From NCBI GenBank assembly GCA_027082955.1, contig JALWTA010000017.1, forward strand, positions 1 to 64,000: DNA of 64,000 nucleotides. Reading direction: 5' to 3'. Origin of the DNA: Sulfurovum sp. (GTDB taxonomy: Bacteria; Campylobacterota; Campylobacteria; Campylobacterales; Sulfurovaceae). Position 1 is the first letter of the stretch, and every line of letters begins with the position of its first letter. The notes under the pieces are model-generated. The model searched no databases and was not told where the DNA came from. It worked only from the letters and a program-made list of their open reading frames with translations. The position numbers and the translations under genes were made by a program. Below, piece by piece: positions 7,151 through 15,608 of the stretch.

Positions 7151-7924
7151 CTTAATCCTTCTGCTCTTCTTGCTCGACGTCGAAAACTGCAGCAGATCAT
7201 CCGTCGTCTTGACATACTCCGGCAGGGTTTCAAAACTCTTTAGCATCACTTTGGAGGCACATAGCGCATCGGAATAGGCGCGGTGGTGGTTGGTTTCTTC
7301 CATACCGAGTGCCTCGATGAGATAGGCAAGCCCATAGCGTTCACTCTCAAAAGTACGTCTGGCAAGGTCGATGGTACAGAGTTTGGGGTTCCCGATGCCG
7401 CCAAGCCCGAAACGCTCGAAAGAGGCATCGAGAAAGGTATAGTCAAAGTTGGCATTGTGTGCCACAAAGACAGCATCTCCCATAAACTCTCGCAAACCGG
7501 TCAACGCTTCTCTGCGTGTCGGTGCACCAATAAGATCTTCAGGTTCAATACCGGTGATTTTTGTGATATACTCAGGCAAAAAAGCACACTCGACAAAGGT
7601 TTCATATCTGTCAACCACTTTGCCTCGCTCAACCATCACTGCACCGATCTCAATGACTTGAGAGGTACCCGGTTTGCTGCCGTTGGTTTCAATATCGATC
7701 ACACAGTATTGTGCTTCATCGTAGGGTGTAAAAAAGGGTTTAAAACGATAGGTATCTGATTTCTGCTCAATAGGATAACCGGAAGCCTGCAGCAAAATAA
7801 AGATAGTGTCGCTCTCTTCGAGCAGTGTGGTATGCCTTTTAACCACAGTGTCATACTGCTGTTGTGTCAAGATGCCGTTATGTTTGCGAAACGCGTCGGT
7901 CAGTTCGCTAAATACTTTTCGCAT
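7124..7924 (-). CDS. DnaQ-family 3'-5' exonuclease
   Basis: The protein has 266 residues. An N-terminal helical region of about 65 residues is followed by a DEDDh exonuclease fold: Exo I YCVIDIETNGSKPGT (Asp and Glu ligands), Exo II VAHNANFDYTFL, Exo III NHHRAYSDALCA. It resembles the epsilon subunit of DNA polymerase III and related proofreading or repair exonucleases; whether it is the replicative proofreader cannot be told from sequence. Its start overlaps the 3' end of trpF by 17 nt, so translation is probably coupled. The C-terminal residues SEEVGGSR come from a heptamer array and are unlikely to be functional. Confidence 0.88.
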   Translation of the reverse strand: MRKVFSELTDAFRKHNGILTQQQYDTVVKRHTTLLEESDTIFILLQASGYPIEQKSDTYRFKPFFTPYDEAQYCVIDIETNGSKPGTSQVIEIGAVMVERGKVVDRYETFVECAFLPEYITKITGIEPEDLIGAPTRREALTGLREFMGDAVFVAHNANFDYTFLDASFERFGLGGIGNPKLCTIDLARRTFESERYGLAYLIEALGMEETNHHRAYSDALCASKVMLKSFETLPEYVKTTDDLLQFSTSSKKSRRIKSEEVGGSR

Positions 7925-8498
7925 TGGCGATAAAACGCTCTACTTTCGTAGGATCTTTTTTCCCTTTTACCGACTCCACACCGGAGCTGACATCCACACC
8001 GTAAAATCCATAGGCTTTGGCTTCTGCTACATTCTCCGGAGTCAGCCCGCCTGCAAGGATGATCTTGGAGCAGTCAACATCTTTGAACCACTCAAGGTTC
8101 AACCGCTTTCCGCTGCCTCCATAGCTTTCACAATAGGCATCAACCAGACGGTAGCGGTCGGCAAATCGGTGCAGATCTTCCGGTTTTTGCGCCCGTACCA
8201 CAGGCAGGGTTTTGGTATCGACCGCATCGAGAGACTCCGCATCGACATCAAAATGGATCTGCGCCAGAGAGATACCGGTATAACGGCATACGGTGTCGAT
8301 GGTCTCTACCCCCTCATCAACAAAAAGCCCTACCCTCTCTACAAAAGGAGGAAGCTGGTCTATGATATGCTTGGCATCTTTGGGGGTAATATATCTTGGT
8401 GATTTATTGTAAAATACAAATCCAAGCGCATCCGCACCGCATGCAACCGCATGCAACGCATCTCTAAGATTGGTGATACCACATATTTTTACGCGCAC
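7908..8498 (-). CDS. trpF: Phosphoribosylanthranilate isomerase
   Basis: TrpF catalyses the Amadori rearrangement in tryptophan synthesis. The 196-residue TIM barrel starts with the family hallmark MRVKICGITNLRDA (catalytic Cys), continues with GADALGFVFYNKSPRYI, and has the phosphate-binding segments LAGGLTPENV and GVDVSSGVE. The start is GTG (8496-8498) with GGGAG 5 nt upstream. That Shine-Dalgarno is inside a 6-bp hairpin whose other strand abuts a heptamer array. No other trp genes are nearby; it is paired with an exonuclease gene. Confidence 0.96.
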   Translation of the reverse strand: MRVKICGITNLRDALHAVACGADALGFVFYNKSPRYITPKDAKHIIDQLPPFVERVGLFVDEGVETIDTVCRYTGISLAQIHFDVDAESLDAVDTKTLPVVRAQKPEDLHRFADRYRLVDAYCESYGGSGKRLNLEWFKDVDCSKIILAGGLTPENVAEAKAYGFYGVDVSSGVESVKGKKDPTKVERFIANAKSI

Positions 8499-8502
8499 GG
8501 GG

Positions 8503-8518
8503 TCTCCCTTATGGGAGA
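8503..8518 (-). promoter_or_regulatory. Hairpin containing the trpF Shine-Dalgarno
   Basis: TCTCCC-TTAT-GGGAGA makes a perfect 6-bp stem. On the minus strand the 3' half is the GGGAG that serves trpF. It touches the outer end of the heptamer-array element, like the ppk hairpin. An effect on translation is inferred only. Confidence 0.45.
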
Positions 8519-8682
8519 AGTGAAGAGTGAAGAGTGAAGAGTGAAGAGTTTTGGTTTGTTTTTCTTACGAAAAACTTCTATTTTAATATGTTTCATATTT
8601 TCTCCTATCTATAATATAAAAGCATTGCACAGCAATGCATACCGACACTATTCACTATTAGTTATTCACTCTTCACTTCAAA
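8516..8682. repeat. Heptamer-array element between rpe and trpF
   Basis: Left array of GTGAAGA units (8518-8549), TTTTGGTTTG, hairpin GTTTTTC-TTAC-GAAAAAC (8558-8575), CTTCTATTTT; spacer; ATAAAAGCATTGC-ACA-GCAATGC (8622-8638), ATACC and degenerate inverted units (TTCACTA, CTTCACT). The outer right junction is the palindrome AAGAGGCG-AT-CGCCTCTT (8681-8698) within the end of rpe. The rpe stop codon is in the right array. Confidence 0.72.
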
Positions 8683-9314
8683 GAGGCGATCGCCTCTTCA
8701 ACCCCTTTTGGATGCTTATAGACATACGATCCGGCAACAACGACATCTACACCGGCATCGGCAAGCAGTTTAACATTCTGGTCGTTGACACCGCCGTCAA
8801 CTTCAATGAGACAATTGGGGTTTCGTTTTTCGATCATTGCTTTGAGGCGCTGCGCCTTTTCTATGACAGAAGGGATAAATTTCTGTCCGCCAAACCCGGG
8901 ATTGACACTCATCAGCAGTACCATATCAAGGTCTTCAAGCAAAAACTCAACCGCTTCAGGTCTGGTATGGGGGTTGAGGACAATGCAGGGTCGGATACCC
9001 AGTGAGCGGATGTACTGAATCAGACGGTGTGGATGCTTCTCCTCTTCGATATGAAAGGAGATAAACTCCGGCTTTAAAGGAGCAAAAAGGTCGACAAAAA
9101 AGGTATTGTTCTCTACCATCAGGTGGATGTCGAGCGGTTTTGTCGCTGCTTTGGCAACCGCTTCGACCACCACAGGACCGATCGTAAGGTTCGGTACAAA
9201 GTGACCATCCATCACATCGACATGCACAAGGTCACATCCGCCGTTACAGACTGCTTCGACATCCCGGGCAAGGTGCCCGAAATCGGCAGAGAGAATACTG
9301 GGGGCTACCATCAT
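8673..9314 (-). CDS. rpe: Ribulose-phosphate 3-epimerase
   Basis: Rpe interconverts ribulose 5-phosphate and xylulose 5-phosphate in the pentose-phosphate and Calvin cycles. The 213-residue barrel shows VAPSILSADFGHL, the metal-binding HVDVMDGHFVPNLTIGP, HLMVENN, MSVNPGFGGQKFI and the catalytic IEVDGGVNDQN. I prefer ATG 9314 (MMVAPSIL), which has AAGGAG upstream, over an ATG 36 nt earlier that lacks one. The last codons (IASLK) are part of a perfect 18-bp palindrome and the stop is within a heptamer array, so the C-terminus may have been remodelled. Confidence 0.96.
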   Translation of the reverse strand: MMVAPSILSADFGHLARDVEAVCNGGCDLVHVDVMDGHFVPNLTIGPVVVEAVAKAATKPLDIHLMVENNTFFVDLFAPLKPEFISFHIEEEKHPHRLIQYIRSLGIRPCIVLNPHTRPEAVEFLLEDLDMVLLMSVNPGFGGQKFIPSVIEKAQRLKAMIEKRNPNCLIEVDGGVNDQNVKLLADAGVDVVVAGSYVYKHPKGVEEAIASLK

Positions 9315-9440
9315 GATCTTCTCCTTTTCATAAAGCAAAGCTTCACCCAAAAAATTTTCGATATTATAGCTATATCTTACTTTGAGTCCTTATTTGCGTA
9401 CATCGCAAGGCAATTAACTCCCCCTTAAGTTTTTTTTGTC

Positions 9441-9446
9441 TATAAT
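9441..9446 (+). promoter_or_regulatory. Putative rpmB -10 box (TATAAT)
   Basis: TATAAT follows AGTTTTTTTTGTC, the T-rich upstream pattern expected for this phylum, and lies about 55 bp before the rpmB start codon. No recognisable -35 hexamer. Confidence 0.65.
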
Positions 9447-9499
9447 CGCACAAATTTTTCACGCTGTACAAAATAGCGTAAGTACAAGAAGGATACATC

Positions 9500-9709
9500 A
9501 TGGCAAGAAAATGTTCAGTAAGCGGCAAAGGTCCGCTGGTCGGAAACAACGTGTCTCACGCACACAATAAAACAAAGAGAAGACAGCTTCCAAACCTCAG
9601 ATCTGTCAAAATCACACTTGAAGACGGTACAACCAAAAGAATCAAAGTTGCCGCTTCTACACTTAGAACCATGAAGAAAAAAGCTGCACAAGCTGCTGCA
9701 GCTAACTAA
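9500..9709 (+). CDS. rpmB: Large ribosomal subunit protein bL28
   Basis: This 69-residue basic protein starts [20 protein letters not shown], the L28 signature, followed by [12 protein letters not shown], the rRNA-binding loop. Length is normal and one of the zinc-ribbon cysteines (Cys5) remains, so it is probably the zinc-free form. A strong Shine-Dalgarno (AAGGA) precedes it, and a clear -10 box lies upstream. The downstream K+ channel gene begins 33 nt after its stop and is probably transcribed with it. Confidence 0.97.
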   Translation: MARKCSVSGKGPLVGNNVSHAHNKTKRRQLPNLRSVKITLEDGTTKRIKVAASTLRTMKKKAAQAAAAN

Positions 9710-9742
9710 ATTCTCAGATAGGAGAGGGTATACTCTCTTATC

Positions 9743-10873
9743 ATGACCTCCATAGACAAATTCAAAAAGTTTCTCGGATGGAGAAGCGCACCTAAACCGC
9801 ATATCACCCTCAATGACGAATACTATTCGCACCTAGCACCATTTAGACTTCCATTTATCCTAACTGTTCTCATGATGCTCATTGGGACAATTGGTTACAT
9901 GGTTATTGACCATTTCCCTCTCATGGATGCTATTTACCAGACAGGAATCACATTCACAACTGTCGGTTTCGGAGAAATACGCCCTATTTCGGATATGGGA
10001 CGTATCTTTACCATCACTCTGATCATTTTCGGCTTTATTGTGTTCTCTATTGCCGTAGGGATCATCGCAGAAGTTGTCAAAAAGGGTGAATTCCAAAAAA
10101 CTGCCAAGGAACGGAAAATGCTTTATGAAATAGCCCGGCTGAAACACCACTTTGTTGTCTGTTACCACAATGAATTTACCGTGCAAGTAACCAAACAGCT
10201 CCGCACCAACCATATTCCTTTCGTTGTCGTCGATCCAAGCGAAGACCTTGAAGAGATCGCAAAGAAATACAAATATCCCTACTTTGTCTCTGCCGAACCG
10301 CATACTGAAGAGGGAATTTTGAAATCCCACCTCTCCTCTGCAAAAGGTATCATTACCCTTGCAGACAATGTTGCGGACAACATTGCCACCATCGCATCTG
10401 CACGCCTGTATGAAGGGGAAATAGGACGTATGCGGAAATATCTCATCATCGCCAATGCCAAAAGTTATGAAGATGAAACCAAACTGCTCAAACTCGGTGC
10501 TGACAAAGTGGTAACAGCCACCAAACTCATGGCACAACGTATCAATGCTATGGCTGCACGTCCAGATATGGAGAACCTGCTGCAGGAGTTCCTCTACAAA
10601 AAAGATACACCGCTTGATATGGAGGAGGCAAAAGTTTCCAAAACCTCATGGCTGACACTCAAACAGATCAAAGCGGCACGTTTCCGTGACATTGCCAATG
10701 TGACCATCATTGGTATACGCCAAAAAGACGGCAAGTTCATTCCTATGCCCAAAGGAGATACAATTGTGATGCCTGAATCCAAACTGCTCCTTATTGGTAC
10801 CAGTGATGGTATACGCAAAGCCAAAAAGATCATTCGCAAAAAAGAGAAGCCTGAAGAGCTGAAATACATCTGA
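9743..10873 (+). CDS. Two-TM potassium channel with RCK domain
   Basis: The 376-residue protein has a first membrane helix near 32-53, a pore loop with the selectivity filter TVGFGE (near 73-78), a second helix near 88-112, then a cytoplasmic RCK_N region (near 130-260) and an RCK_C/TrkA_C region (near 295-365). It resembles MthK/Kch-type channels gated by cytoplasmic ligands. The Gly-rich Rossmann loop normally found at the start of RCK_N is replaced by VVCYHNEF, so NAD(H) binding looks lost. The Shine-Dalgarno AGGAGAG lies 17 nt from the ATG and is partly in a small GAGAG/CTCTC hairpin. Confidence 0.9.
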   Translation: MTSIDKFKKFLGWRSAPKPHITLNDEYYSHLAPFRLPFILTVLMMLIGTIGYMVIDHFPLMDAIYQTGITFTTVGFGEIRPISDMGRIFTITLIIFGFIVFSIAVGIIAEVVKKGEFQKTAKERKMLYEIARLKHHFVVCYHNEFTVQVTKQLRTNHIPFVVVDPSEDLEEIAKKYKYPYFVSAEPHTEEGILKSHLSSAKGIITLADNVADNIATIASARLYEGEIGRMRKYLIIANAKSYEDETKLLKLGADKVVTATKLMAQRINAMAARPDMENLLQEFLYKKDTPLDMEEAKVSKTSWLTLKQIKAARFRDIANVTIIGIRQKDGKFIPMPKGDTIVMPESKLLLIGTSDGIRKAKKIIRKKEKPEELKYI

Positions 10874-10875
10874 TT

Positions 10876-11049
10876 AGTGAATAGTTTTGGTATGCCTGTG
10901 ACACTGCGTGTCAAGTGGAGAGTTAAGAGTGAATAGTGAATAGTTTTGGTATGCCTGTGACACTGCGTGTCAAGTGGAGAGTTAAGAGTGAATAGTGAAT
11001 AGTTTTGGTATGCTTTTCATTTGAAATGAAAAGCTTTTATAAATAAAAG
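10876..11049 (+). repeat. Triplicated left end of the heptamer-array element
   Basis: A 59-bp unit repeats: TTTTGGTATGC occurs with AGTTTTGG starting at 10883, 10942 and 11001. The first two copies carry the hairpin TGACAC-TGC-GTGTCA; the third has an 11-bp palindrome arm, GCTTTTCATTT/AAATGAAAAGC (11012-11034), then GCTTTTAT. The junction CTTTTAT-AA-ATAAAAG (11034-11049) includes the argJ Shine-Dalgarno AAAAGG. No right end is visible, so this is a partial, tandemly amplified copy. Confidence 0.75.
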
Positions 11050-11056
11050 GTTACAT

Positions 11057-12253
11057 ATGTCAAGTTATACAATTACCCCGCTTGAGGGCGGGCTTACCAA
11101 TGTTAATGGTTTTTATTGTGATGCTGTCAATGTCGGTATGCGTCCGGATGCTTCGCAGGGGGATGTTGCCTTTATCCGCTCTGAAATACTTTGTGATGTC
11201 AGCGCAGTCTTTACCACCAACCGTTTTCAGGCAGCACCTATCAAACACTACCAGCGATACCCGGAGGGTTTCCAGACCGATTTTGTACTAATCAATGCCA
11301 AAAATGCCAATGCAATGACTGGAGAGAAAGGTATTGACGATATTGACACCATTATGTCAACCCTTGCCAAAAGCATTGATGTCACCAATCCGATTATGAG
11401 TTCTACCGGTGTCATAGGCTACCGTCTGCCTGTTGACAAGATCACCTCGGCACTTGACAAACTCGATTTTCATGCCAAAAACTCCGATGCCGCAGCACGA
11501 GCCATCATGACTACAGACAGCTTCAAAAAGGAGCTTGCCTGCCGTGTTACCCTCGAAGACGGAACACACTTTCATATCGCAGCCATCTGCAAAGGTGCCG
11601 GGATGATCAACCCTGCTATGGCAACCATGCTCTGCTTCATCGTCACCGATGCCGATATCCCTAAAGCAGATATGGATATGCTGCTTCAAAGTGGTACAGA
11701 GGACTCATTTAACCGTATATCGGTTGACGGGGATACCTCTACCAACGACACGGTCATGCTGCTTGCCAACAGACAAAGCGGTGTCTATAACAAAGCTGCT
11801 TTTGCCGAAGCACTCAACACCATGATGTTCGACCTTGCCATGATGATACTCCGTGACGGAGAAGGGGCAAACAAAGTGGTCGCGTTTGAAGTCAAAGGGG
11901 CAAAGAGTGACGCCGAAGCACAAAAAGCTGCAACAGCACTGAGCAATTCTCTTTTGGTAAAGACCGCATTGTTTGGGGAGGACCCGAACTGGGGGCGTAT
12001 CGCATCGACCATCGGCGCAAGCGGAATTGAGTGTGATGATACAAAGCTTACCATTCACTATGATGATCTTCTGATCTACTCTGACGACTGCAGAGAGCTG
12101 GATGCAGCACGCGAAGAGGAGGCGTATCGCATCATGAAACAGGAAGCTTTCGCTGTCAGATGCGACCTGGGACTCGGAAAAGGCAGCTATACAGCGTACG
12201 GATGTGATTTGAGCTATGAGTATGTGAAGATCAATGCTGAGTACCGTACATAA
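11057..12253 (+). CDS. argJ: Bifunctional ornithine acetyltransferase / N-acetylglutamate synthase
   Basis: ArgJ moves acetyl between N-acetylornithine and glutamate, closing the cyclic arginine pathway. The 398 residues include the self-cleavage site NPAMATMLCFIVTDAD, where the nucleophilic Thr starts the beta chain, and family motifs SVDGDTSTNDTVML, FGEDPNWGRI and the C-terminal DLGLGKGSYTAYGCDLSYEYVKINAEYRT-type end. AAAAGG lies 6 nt before the ATG, inside a small hairpin at the end of the repeat region. Whether it also uses acetyl-CoA cannot be told here. A separate promoter for the next gene follows. Confidence 0.97.
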   Translation: MSSYTITPLEGGLTNVNGFYCDAVNVGMRPDASQGDVAFIRSEILCDVSAVFTTNRFQAAPIKHYQRYPEGFQTDFVLINAKNANAMTGEKGIDDIDTIMSTLAKSIDVTNPIMSSTGVIGYRLPVDKITSALDKLDFHAKNSDAAARAIMTTDSFKKELACRVTLEDGTHFHIAAICKGAGMINPAMATMLCFIVTDADIPKADMDMLLQSGTEDSFNRISVDGDTSTNDTVMLLANRQSGVYNKAAFAEALNTMMFDLAMMILRDGEGANKVVAFEVKGAKSDAEAQKAATALSNSLLVKTALFGEDPNWGRIASTIGASGIECDDTKLTIHYDDLLIYSDDCRELDAAREEEAYRIMKQEAFAVRCDLGLGKGSYTAYGCDLSYEYVKINAEYRT

Positions 12254-12297
12254 AGATTTGTATATACTCTTTCACCACACTGTTATTGCAAAAAAGC

Positions 12298-12303
12298 TAT
12301 AAT
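12298..12303 (+). promoter_or_regulatory. Putative -10 box for the DUF465 gene
   Basis: TATAAT in the context GCTATAATACGG, 27 bp before the start codon of the small DUF465 gene, after an A-rich run. Confidence 0.6.
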
Positions 12304-12329
12304 ACGGAAAATATATACAGGAGTGACCT

Positions 12330-12557
12330 ATGTTACACGAATACAGAGACGAAATCCATGAACTCAAACAGCAGAATGCACATTTTGCGAAGATTTTTGA
12401 AAAGCACAACGAACTTGACCAGAAGGTCGAGGATGCAGAAGCTGGACGCATTCCTATGACAGATGTCGAGCTTGAGACACTTAAAAAAGAGAAACTGCAC
12501 CTCAAAGACGAAGCGTACAAAATGATTATGGACTACAAAAAAAGCAAAGAAGCATAA
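12330..12557 (+). CDS. DUF465 / YdcH-family protein
   Basis: This 75-residue, highly charged helical protein matches the YdcH/DUF465 family: MLHEYRDEIHELKQQNAHF at the start, a turn at EAGRIPMTDVELETLKKEK, and a second helix. It is predicted to form an antiparallel coiled-coil hairpin. The family is widespread in proteobacteria and has no settled function. It has its own -10 box, a good AGGAG Shine-Dalgarno and a terminator right after it, so it is a monocistronic, probably well-expressed unit. Confidence 0.85.
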   Translation: MLHEYRDEIHELKQQNAHFAKIFEKHNELDQKVEDAEAGRIPMTDVELETLKKEKLHLKDEAYKMIMDYKKSKEA

Positions 12558-12561
12558 CAAT

Positions 12562-12582
12562 TGCGGGTTTCCCCCGCATTTT
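12562..12582 (+). terminator. Rho-independent terminator
   Basis: TGCGGG-TTTCC-CCCGCA (12562-12578) followed by TTTTC. It ends the DUF465 unit. Confidence 0.7.
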
Positions 12583-12633
12583 CTCTCTACCCTCTTCAAA
12601 TTTTCCGAATTTACATAACAAAGCGAGCTATAT

Positions 12634-13995
12634 ATGCCCCCGTTCTACACTCTATCCTCCATCCCAGACGCATTGGTTAAAAGACTCAAGAGCCTTCATC
12701 TCCATACAATGACTCCCGTTCAGGAAGAGAGCATTCCTGCCATACTTTCAGGGAAAGATCTCATTGCCCAATCCAAGACCGGATCAGGGAAAACATTGGC
12801 GTTTGGCATCCCGCTGCTTATGGAGGCAGATCCATCCAGTCATCTTCCCCAAGCCCTTATTATCACACCTACAAGAGAACTTGCTGATCAGGTTGCTGCT
12901 GCAACGAGGGAGGTTGCTACCTTTAAACCCAATCTAAAAATCACTACTCTTTATGGAGGTACACCGCTGCGTACACAAGCAGATTCCCTGCAAAAAGGTT
13001 CCCATATTCTCATAGGCACACCGGGACGTCTGCTCGATCACCTCTCCAAGGGAACCCTAAATCTTTCCAATATCAGCCAAATTGTACTCGATGAGGCAGA
13101 CAGAATGCTCGATATGGGATTTTACGATGATATTGTAAAGATCATCAACCATACACCTAAAAAGCACCAAACCCTGCTCTTTTCAGCAACATTTTCACCC
13201 AAAATTGAACAGCTTGCCACCAAACTTCTACATGCTCCACAGATCATAAAGGTACAAACCGAGCATGAAGCCCAAAATATTGTAGAGACCTACTATGAAA
13301 CAAACGAGAAGTTCAAAACACTTAAATTGCTTATTGGCAATTATAAACCAGATTCTCTGCTGATCTTTGCCAATACCAAAAATGATGTGACAGCACTTGC
13401 CCAAAAGCTGCAAGCACAGCACCACAGTGTCATTGCCCTCCATGGTGATCTTGATCAAACTGAGCGTAATGAAGCAGTCATCATGTTTGCCAACGGTTCC
13501 AAAAAGATCATGGTCGCTACCGATGTTGCCTCAAGAGGGCTGGATATCAAAGGGGTGGATATGGTAATCAACTATGATCTTCCTTTTGACAAAGAGGTCT
13601 ATATCCACCGCATAGGGCGTACAGGAAGAGCAGATGCCGCCGGTACCGCTATCTCACTTACCGGTACCCATATCAACCCAAAAACTGCCTATATCAGAGA
13701 CCGTGCCACAGAAGGTGATGCCAAAGCACTTCGTGCACCAAGAGACTACCATATGCTCTCAGAGTGGGACACGCTCTGCCTTGGCAGCGGCAAACGGGAC
13801 AAACTTCGAAAAGGGGATATACTCGGTACCCTTTGCAAAGAGATAGGCATAGATACAAAAGAAGTAGGCAGGATTGACCTTACCCAAAACAGAAGCTACA
13901 TCGCTCTGCATCACCATGTAACAGACAAGGTTCACAAAGCGTTGCAAAATGGTGTGAAAATAAAAAAGAGGAAAGTCAAGGGATGGGTACTGTAA
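12634..13995 (+). CDS. DEAD-box RNA helicase, DbpA-like
   Basis: The 453-residue helicase has all core motifs: Q motif (TPVQEESIPAILSG), motif I SKTGSGKT, Ia PTRELADQ, Ib GTPGRL, II DEAD in VLDEADRMLDMGF, III SAT, and motif VI HRIGRTGRADAAG. Residues from about 395 on match the DbpA-type RNA-binding domain (IGIDTKEVGRIDLTQNRSYI), which in DbpA targets 23S rRNA hairpin 92, so a role in large-subunit assembly or cold adaptation is likely. The Shine-Dalgarno is weak. Whether it is a strict DbpA orthologue or a CsdA/RhlE relative is not certain. Confidence 0.93.
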   Translation: MPPFYTLSSIPDALVKRLKSLHLHTMTPVQEESIPAILSGKDLIAQSKTGSGKTLAFGIPLLMEADPSSHLPQALIITPTRELADQVAAATREVATFKPNLKITTLYGGTPLRTQADSLQKGSHILIGTPGRLLDHLSKGTLNLSNISQIVLDEADRMLDMGFYDDIVKIINHTPKKHQTLLFSATFSPKIEQLATKLLHAPQIIKVQTEHEAQNIVETYYETNEKFKTLKLLIGNYKPDSLLIFANTKNDVTALAQKLQAQHHSVIALHGDLDQTERNEAVIMFANGSKKIMVATDVASRGLDIKGVDMVINYDLPFDKEVYIHRIGRTGRADAAGTAISLTGTHINPKTAYIRDRATEGDAKALRAPRDYHMLSEWDTLCLGSGKRDKLRKGDILGTLCKEIGIDTKEVGRIDLTQNRSYIALHHHVTDKVHKALQNGVKIKKRKVKGWVL

Positions 13996-14037
13996 GGATT
14001 TCCAAATCACCAGTCAACCAATACAGCAATCACACTT

Positions 14038-14652
14038 CTATTCATCCAATATACGTTTACGTCTTTTTTCTCTTACCACATAAAAAAGGGTAATCAAAAC
14101 AACCGCCAATAAAGCGATCAATGTGGCTGTATGAAGGTATTTTGAAATAAGTGCTTCATTGGATCCAAGCAGATATCCCAATGCAACCAGTACGATAATC
14201 CAAATGCCTGCACCCAACGCAGTATAGAAAGAAAATCTCGCCACATTCATTCTTGCCAGTCCCGCAGGAAGCGAAATGAGCTGTCTTATCCCTGGGATCA
14301 GTCTGCCATTGAAGGTAGAGACCTCTCCATGTTTTTTAAAAAAGGTTTCAAGTTTTTCAAGGGTATGTGGTTTGATAAGCATATATTTTCCGTACTTCAA
14401 CAAAAAAGCTCGTCCAAAATAAACGGCAATGTAGTAGTTGAAGAGTGCCCCTGCTATAGAACCGGCAATACCCACCAGGATAATAAGAGAGAGATTCATC
14501 TCTCCATGATAGGCAAGATAACCTGCAGGAATCATGATCACTTCACTGGGAAAAGGGAAAAAGGTGCTCTCCAGAAACATCAACGCAAAGATACCGGTAT
14601 AGCCTAAACTTCCGATTTTGTCAACAAGGAAAAGTGCTATTTCGTGAATCAT
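14038..14652 (-). CDS. DedA-family membrane protein
   Basis: The 204-residue inner-membrane protein has the DedA/VTT pattern: a re-entrant motif [20 protein letters not shown] near 27-46, further membrane segments near 55-80 and 140-200, and the second conserved motif [20 protein letters not shown]. DedA proteins act in phospholipid or undecaprenyl-phosphate translocation and membrane homeostasis. It starts 6 nt after accA and ends the acpP-fabF-accA-dedA run, so it is probably expressed with fatty-acid synthesis genes. C-terminal residues are strongly basic (REKRRKR). Confidence 0.9.
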   Translation of the reverse strand: MIHEIALFLVDKIGSLGYTGIFALMFLESTFFPFPSEVIMIPAGYLAYHGEMNLSLIILVGIAGSIAGALFNYYIAVYFGRAFLLKYGKYMLIKPHTLEKLETFFKKHGEVSTFNGRLIPGIRQLISLPAGLARMNVARFSFYTALGAGIWIIVLVALGYLLGSNEALISKYLHTATLIALLAVVLITLFYVVREKRRKRILDE

Positions 14653-14658
14653 CTGCTG

Positions 14659-15594
14659 CTATTCGCTGAAAGCACCGACGCTTGTGAGTTTTTCATACCG
14701 TTTTTCAAGCAGTGTTTCAACCGGCAGTTCTCTCAATGTTTTTACACTCTCAAGGAAATACTGTTTCAGTACTTCCGCCGCGGTTTTTTTGTCGCGATGT
14801 GCACCAATAAGCGGCTCATCCAGAACATCATCAATCAATTTATGTTTTAACAGATCATCAGGTGTGATCTTGAGTGCTTTGGTAGCTGTCTCCACTTTGC
14901 TTGGATCGTTCCAGAGAATAGCGGAACATCCCTCTGGAGAGATGACCGCATAGACAGAATAGCGCATCATCGCCAATTTGTCTCCCACACTGATCGCCAA
15001 GGCACCGCCTGATCCGCCTTCACCGATAACGACGGAAACCATTGGCACACGTATCGATGCAAATTCAAAAAGGTTCCTTGCAATTGCTTCGGACTGTCCA
15101 CGTTCTTCTGCACCAAGCCCGGGATATGCACCGGGGGTGTCTACCAGCATCAGCACTGGGATATTAAACTTTTCGGCAAGTCTTACCGCACGCAGTGCTT
15201 TTCGGTACCCTTCAGGGTTTGGCATACCGAAGTTACGTTTGATCTTGTTTTTAACCCCACGTCCCTTCTGCTCACCAATAACCATGGTCTTCTGACCATC
15301 AATCCATCCTATATAACATAAAATGGCAGGATCATCACGGAACGCCCTGTCTCCATGTATCTCATAGGCATCTTCAAGGATCAGCTTTATATAATCAAGC
15401 GCATAGGGTCTGTCCGGGTGGCGTGCAAGCTGAAGTTTCTGATAGTCACTCAGTGAGCCAAACGTTTTTTCAACTTCTTTTTGCAGCTCTTTTTGGAGTT
15501 TTTCAACCTGTTCAAGATTGGCAACTGCATGTGCCGAGACGATCTCTTCCTGTATCTTCTCGATCTTGCTTTCAAAGTCCAAATAGGTTGCCAT
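14659..15594 (-). CDS. accA: Acetyl-CoA carboxylase carboxyltransferase subunit alpha
   Basis: AccA pairs with AccD to carboxylate acetyl-CoA to malonyl-CoA. The 311 residues include an N-terminal helical region, [19 protein letters not shown], the oxyanion/CoA region [20 protein letters not shown] and [16 protein letters not shown] good Shine-Dalgarno (GGAGA) precedes the ATG. It lies 14 nt downstream of fabF and just before dedA, consistent with one lipid-synthesis operon starting at acpP. Confidence 0.97.
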   Translation of the reverse strand: MATYLDFESKIEKIQEEIVSAHAVANLEQVEKLQKELQKEVEKTFGSLSDYQKLQLARHPDRPYALDYIKLILEDAYEIHGDRAFRDDPAILCYIGWIDGQKTMVIGEQKGRGVKNKIKRNFGMPNPEGYRKALRAVRLAEKFNIPVLMLVDTPGAYPGLGAEERGQSEAIARNLFEFASIRVPMVSVVIGEGGSGGALAISVGDKLAMMRYSVYAVISPEGCSAILWNDPSKVETATKALKITPDDLLKHKLIDDVLDEPLIGAHRDKKTAAEVLKQYFLESVKTLRELPVETLLEKRYEKLTSVGAFSE

Positions 15595-15608
15595 ATGTCT
15601 CTCCGCTT

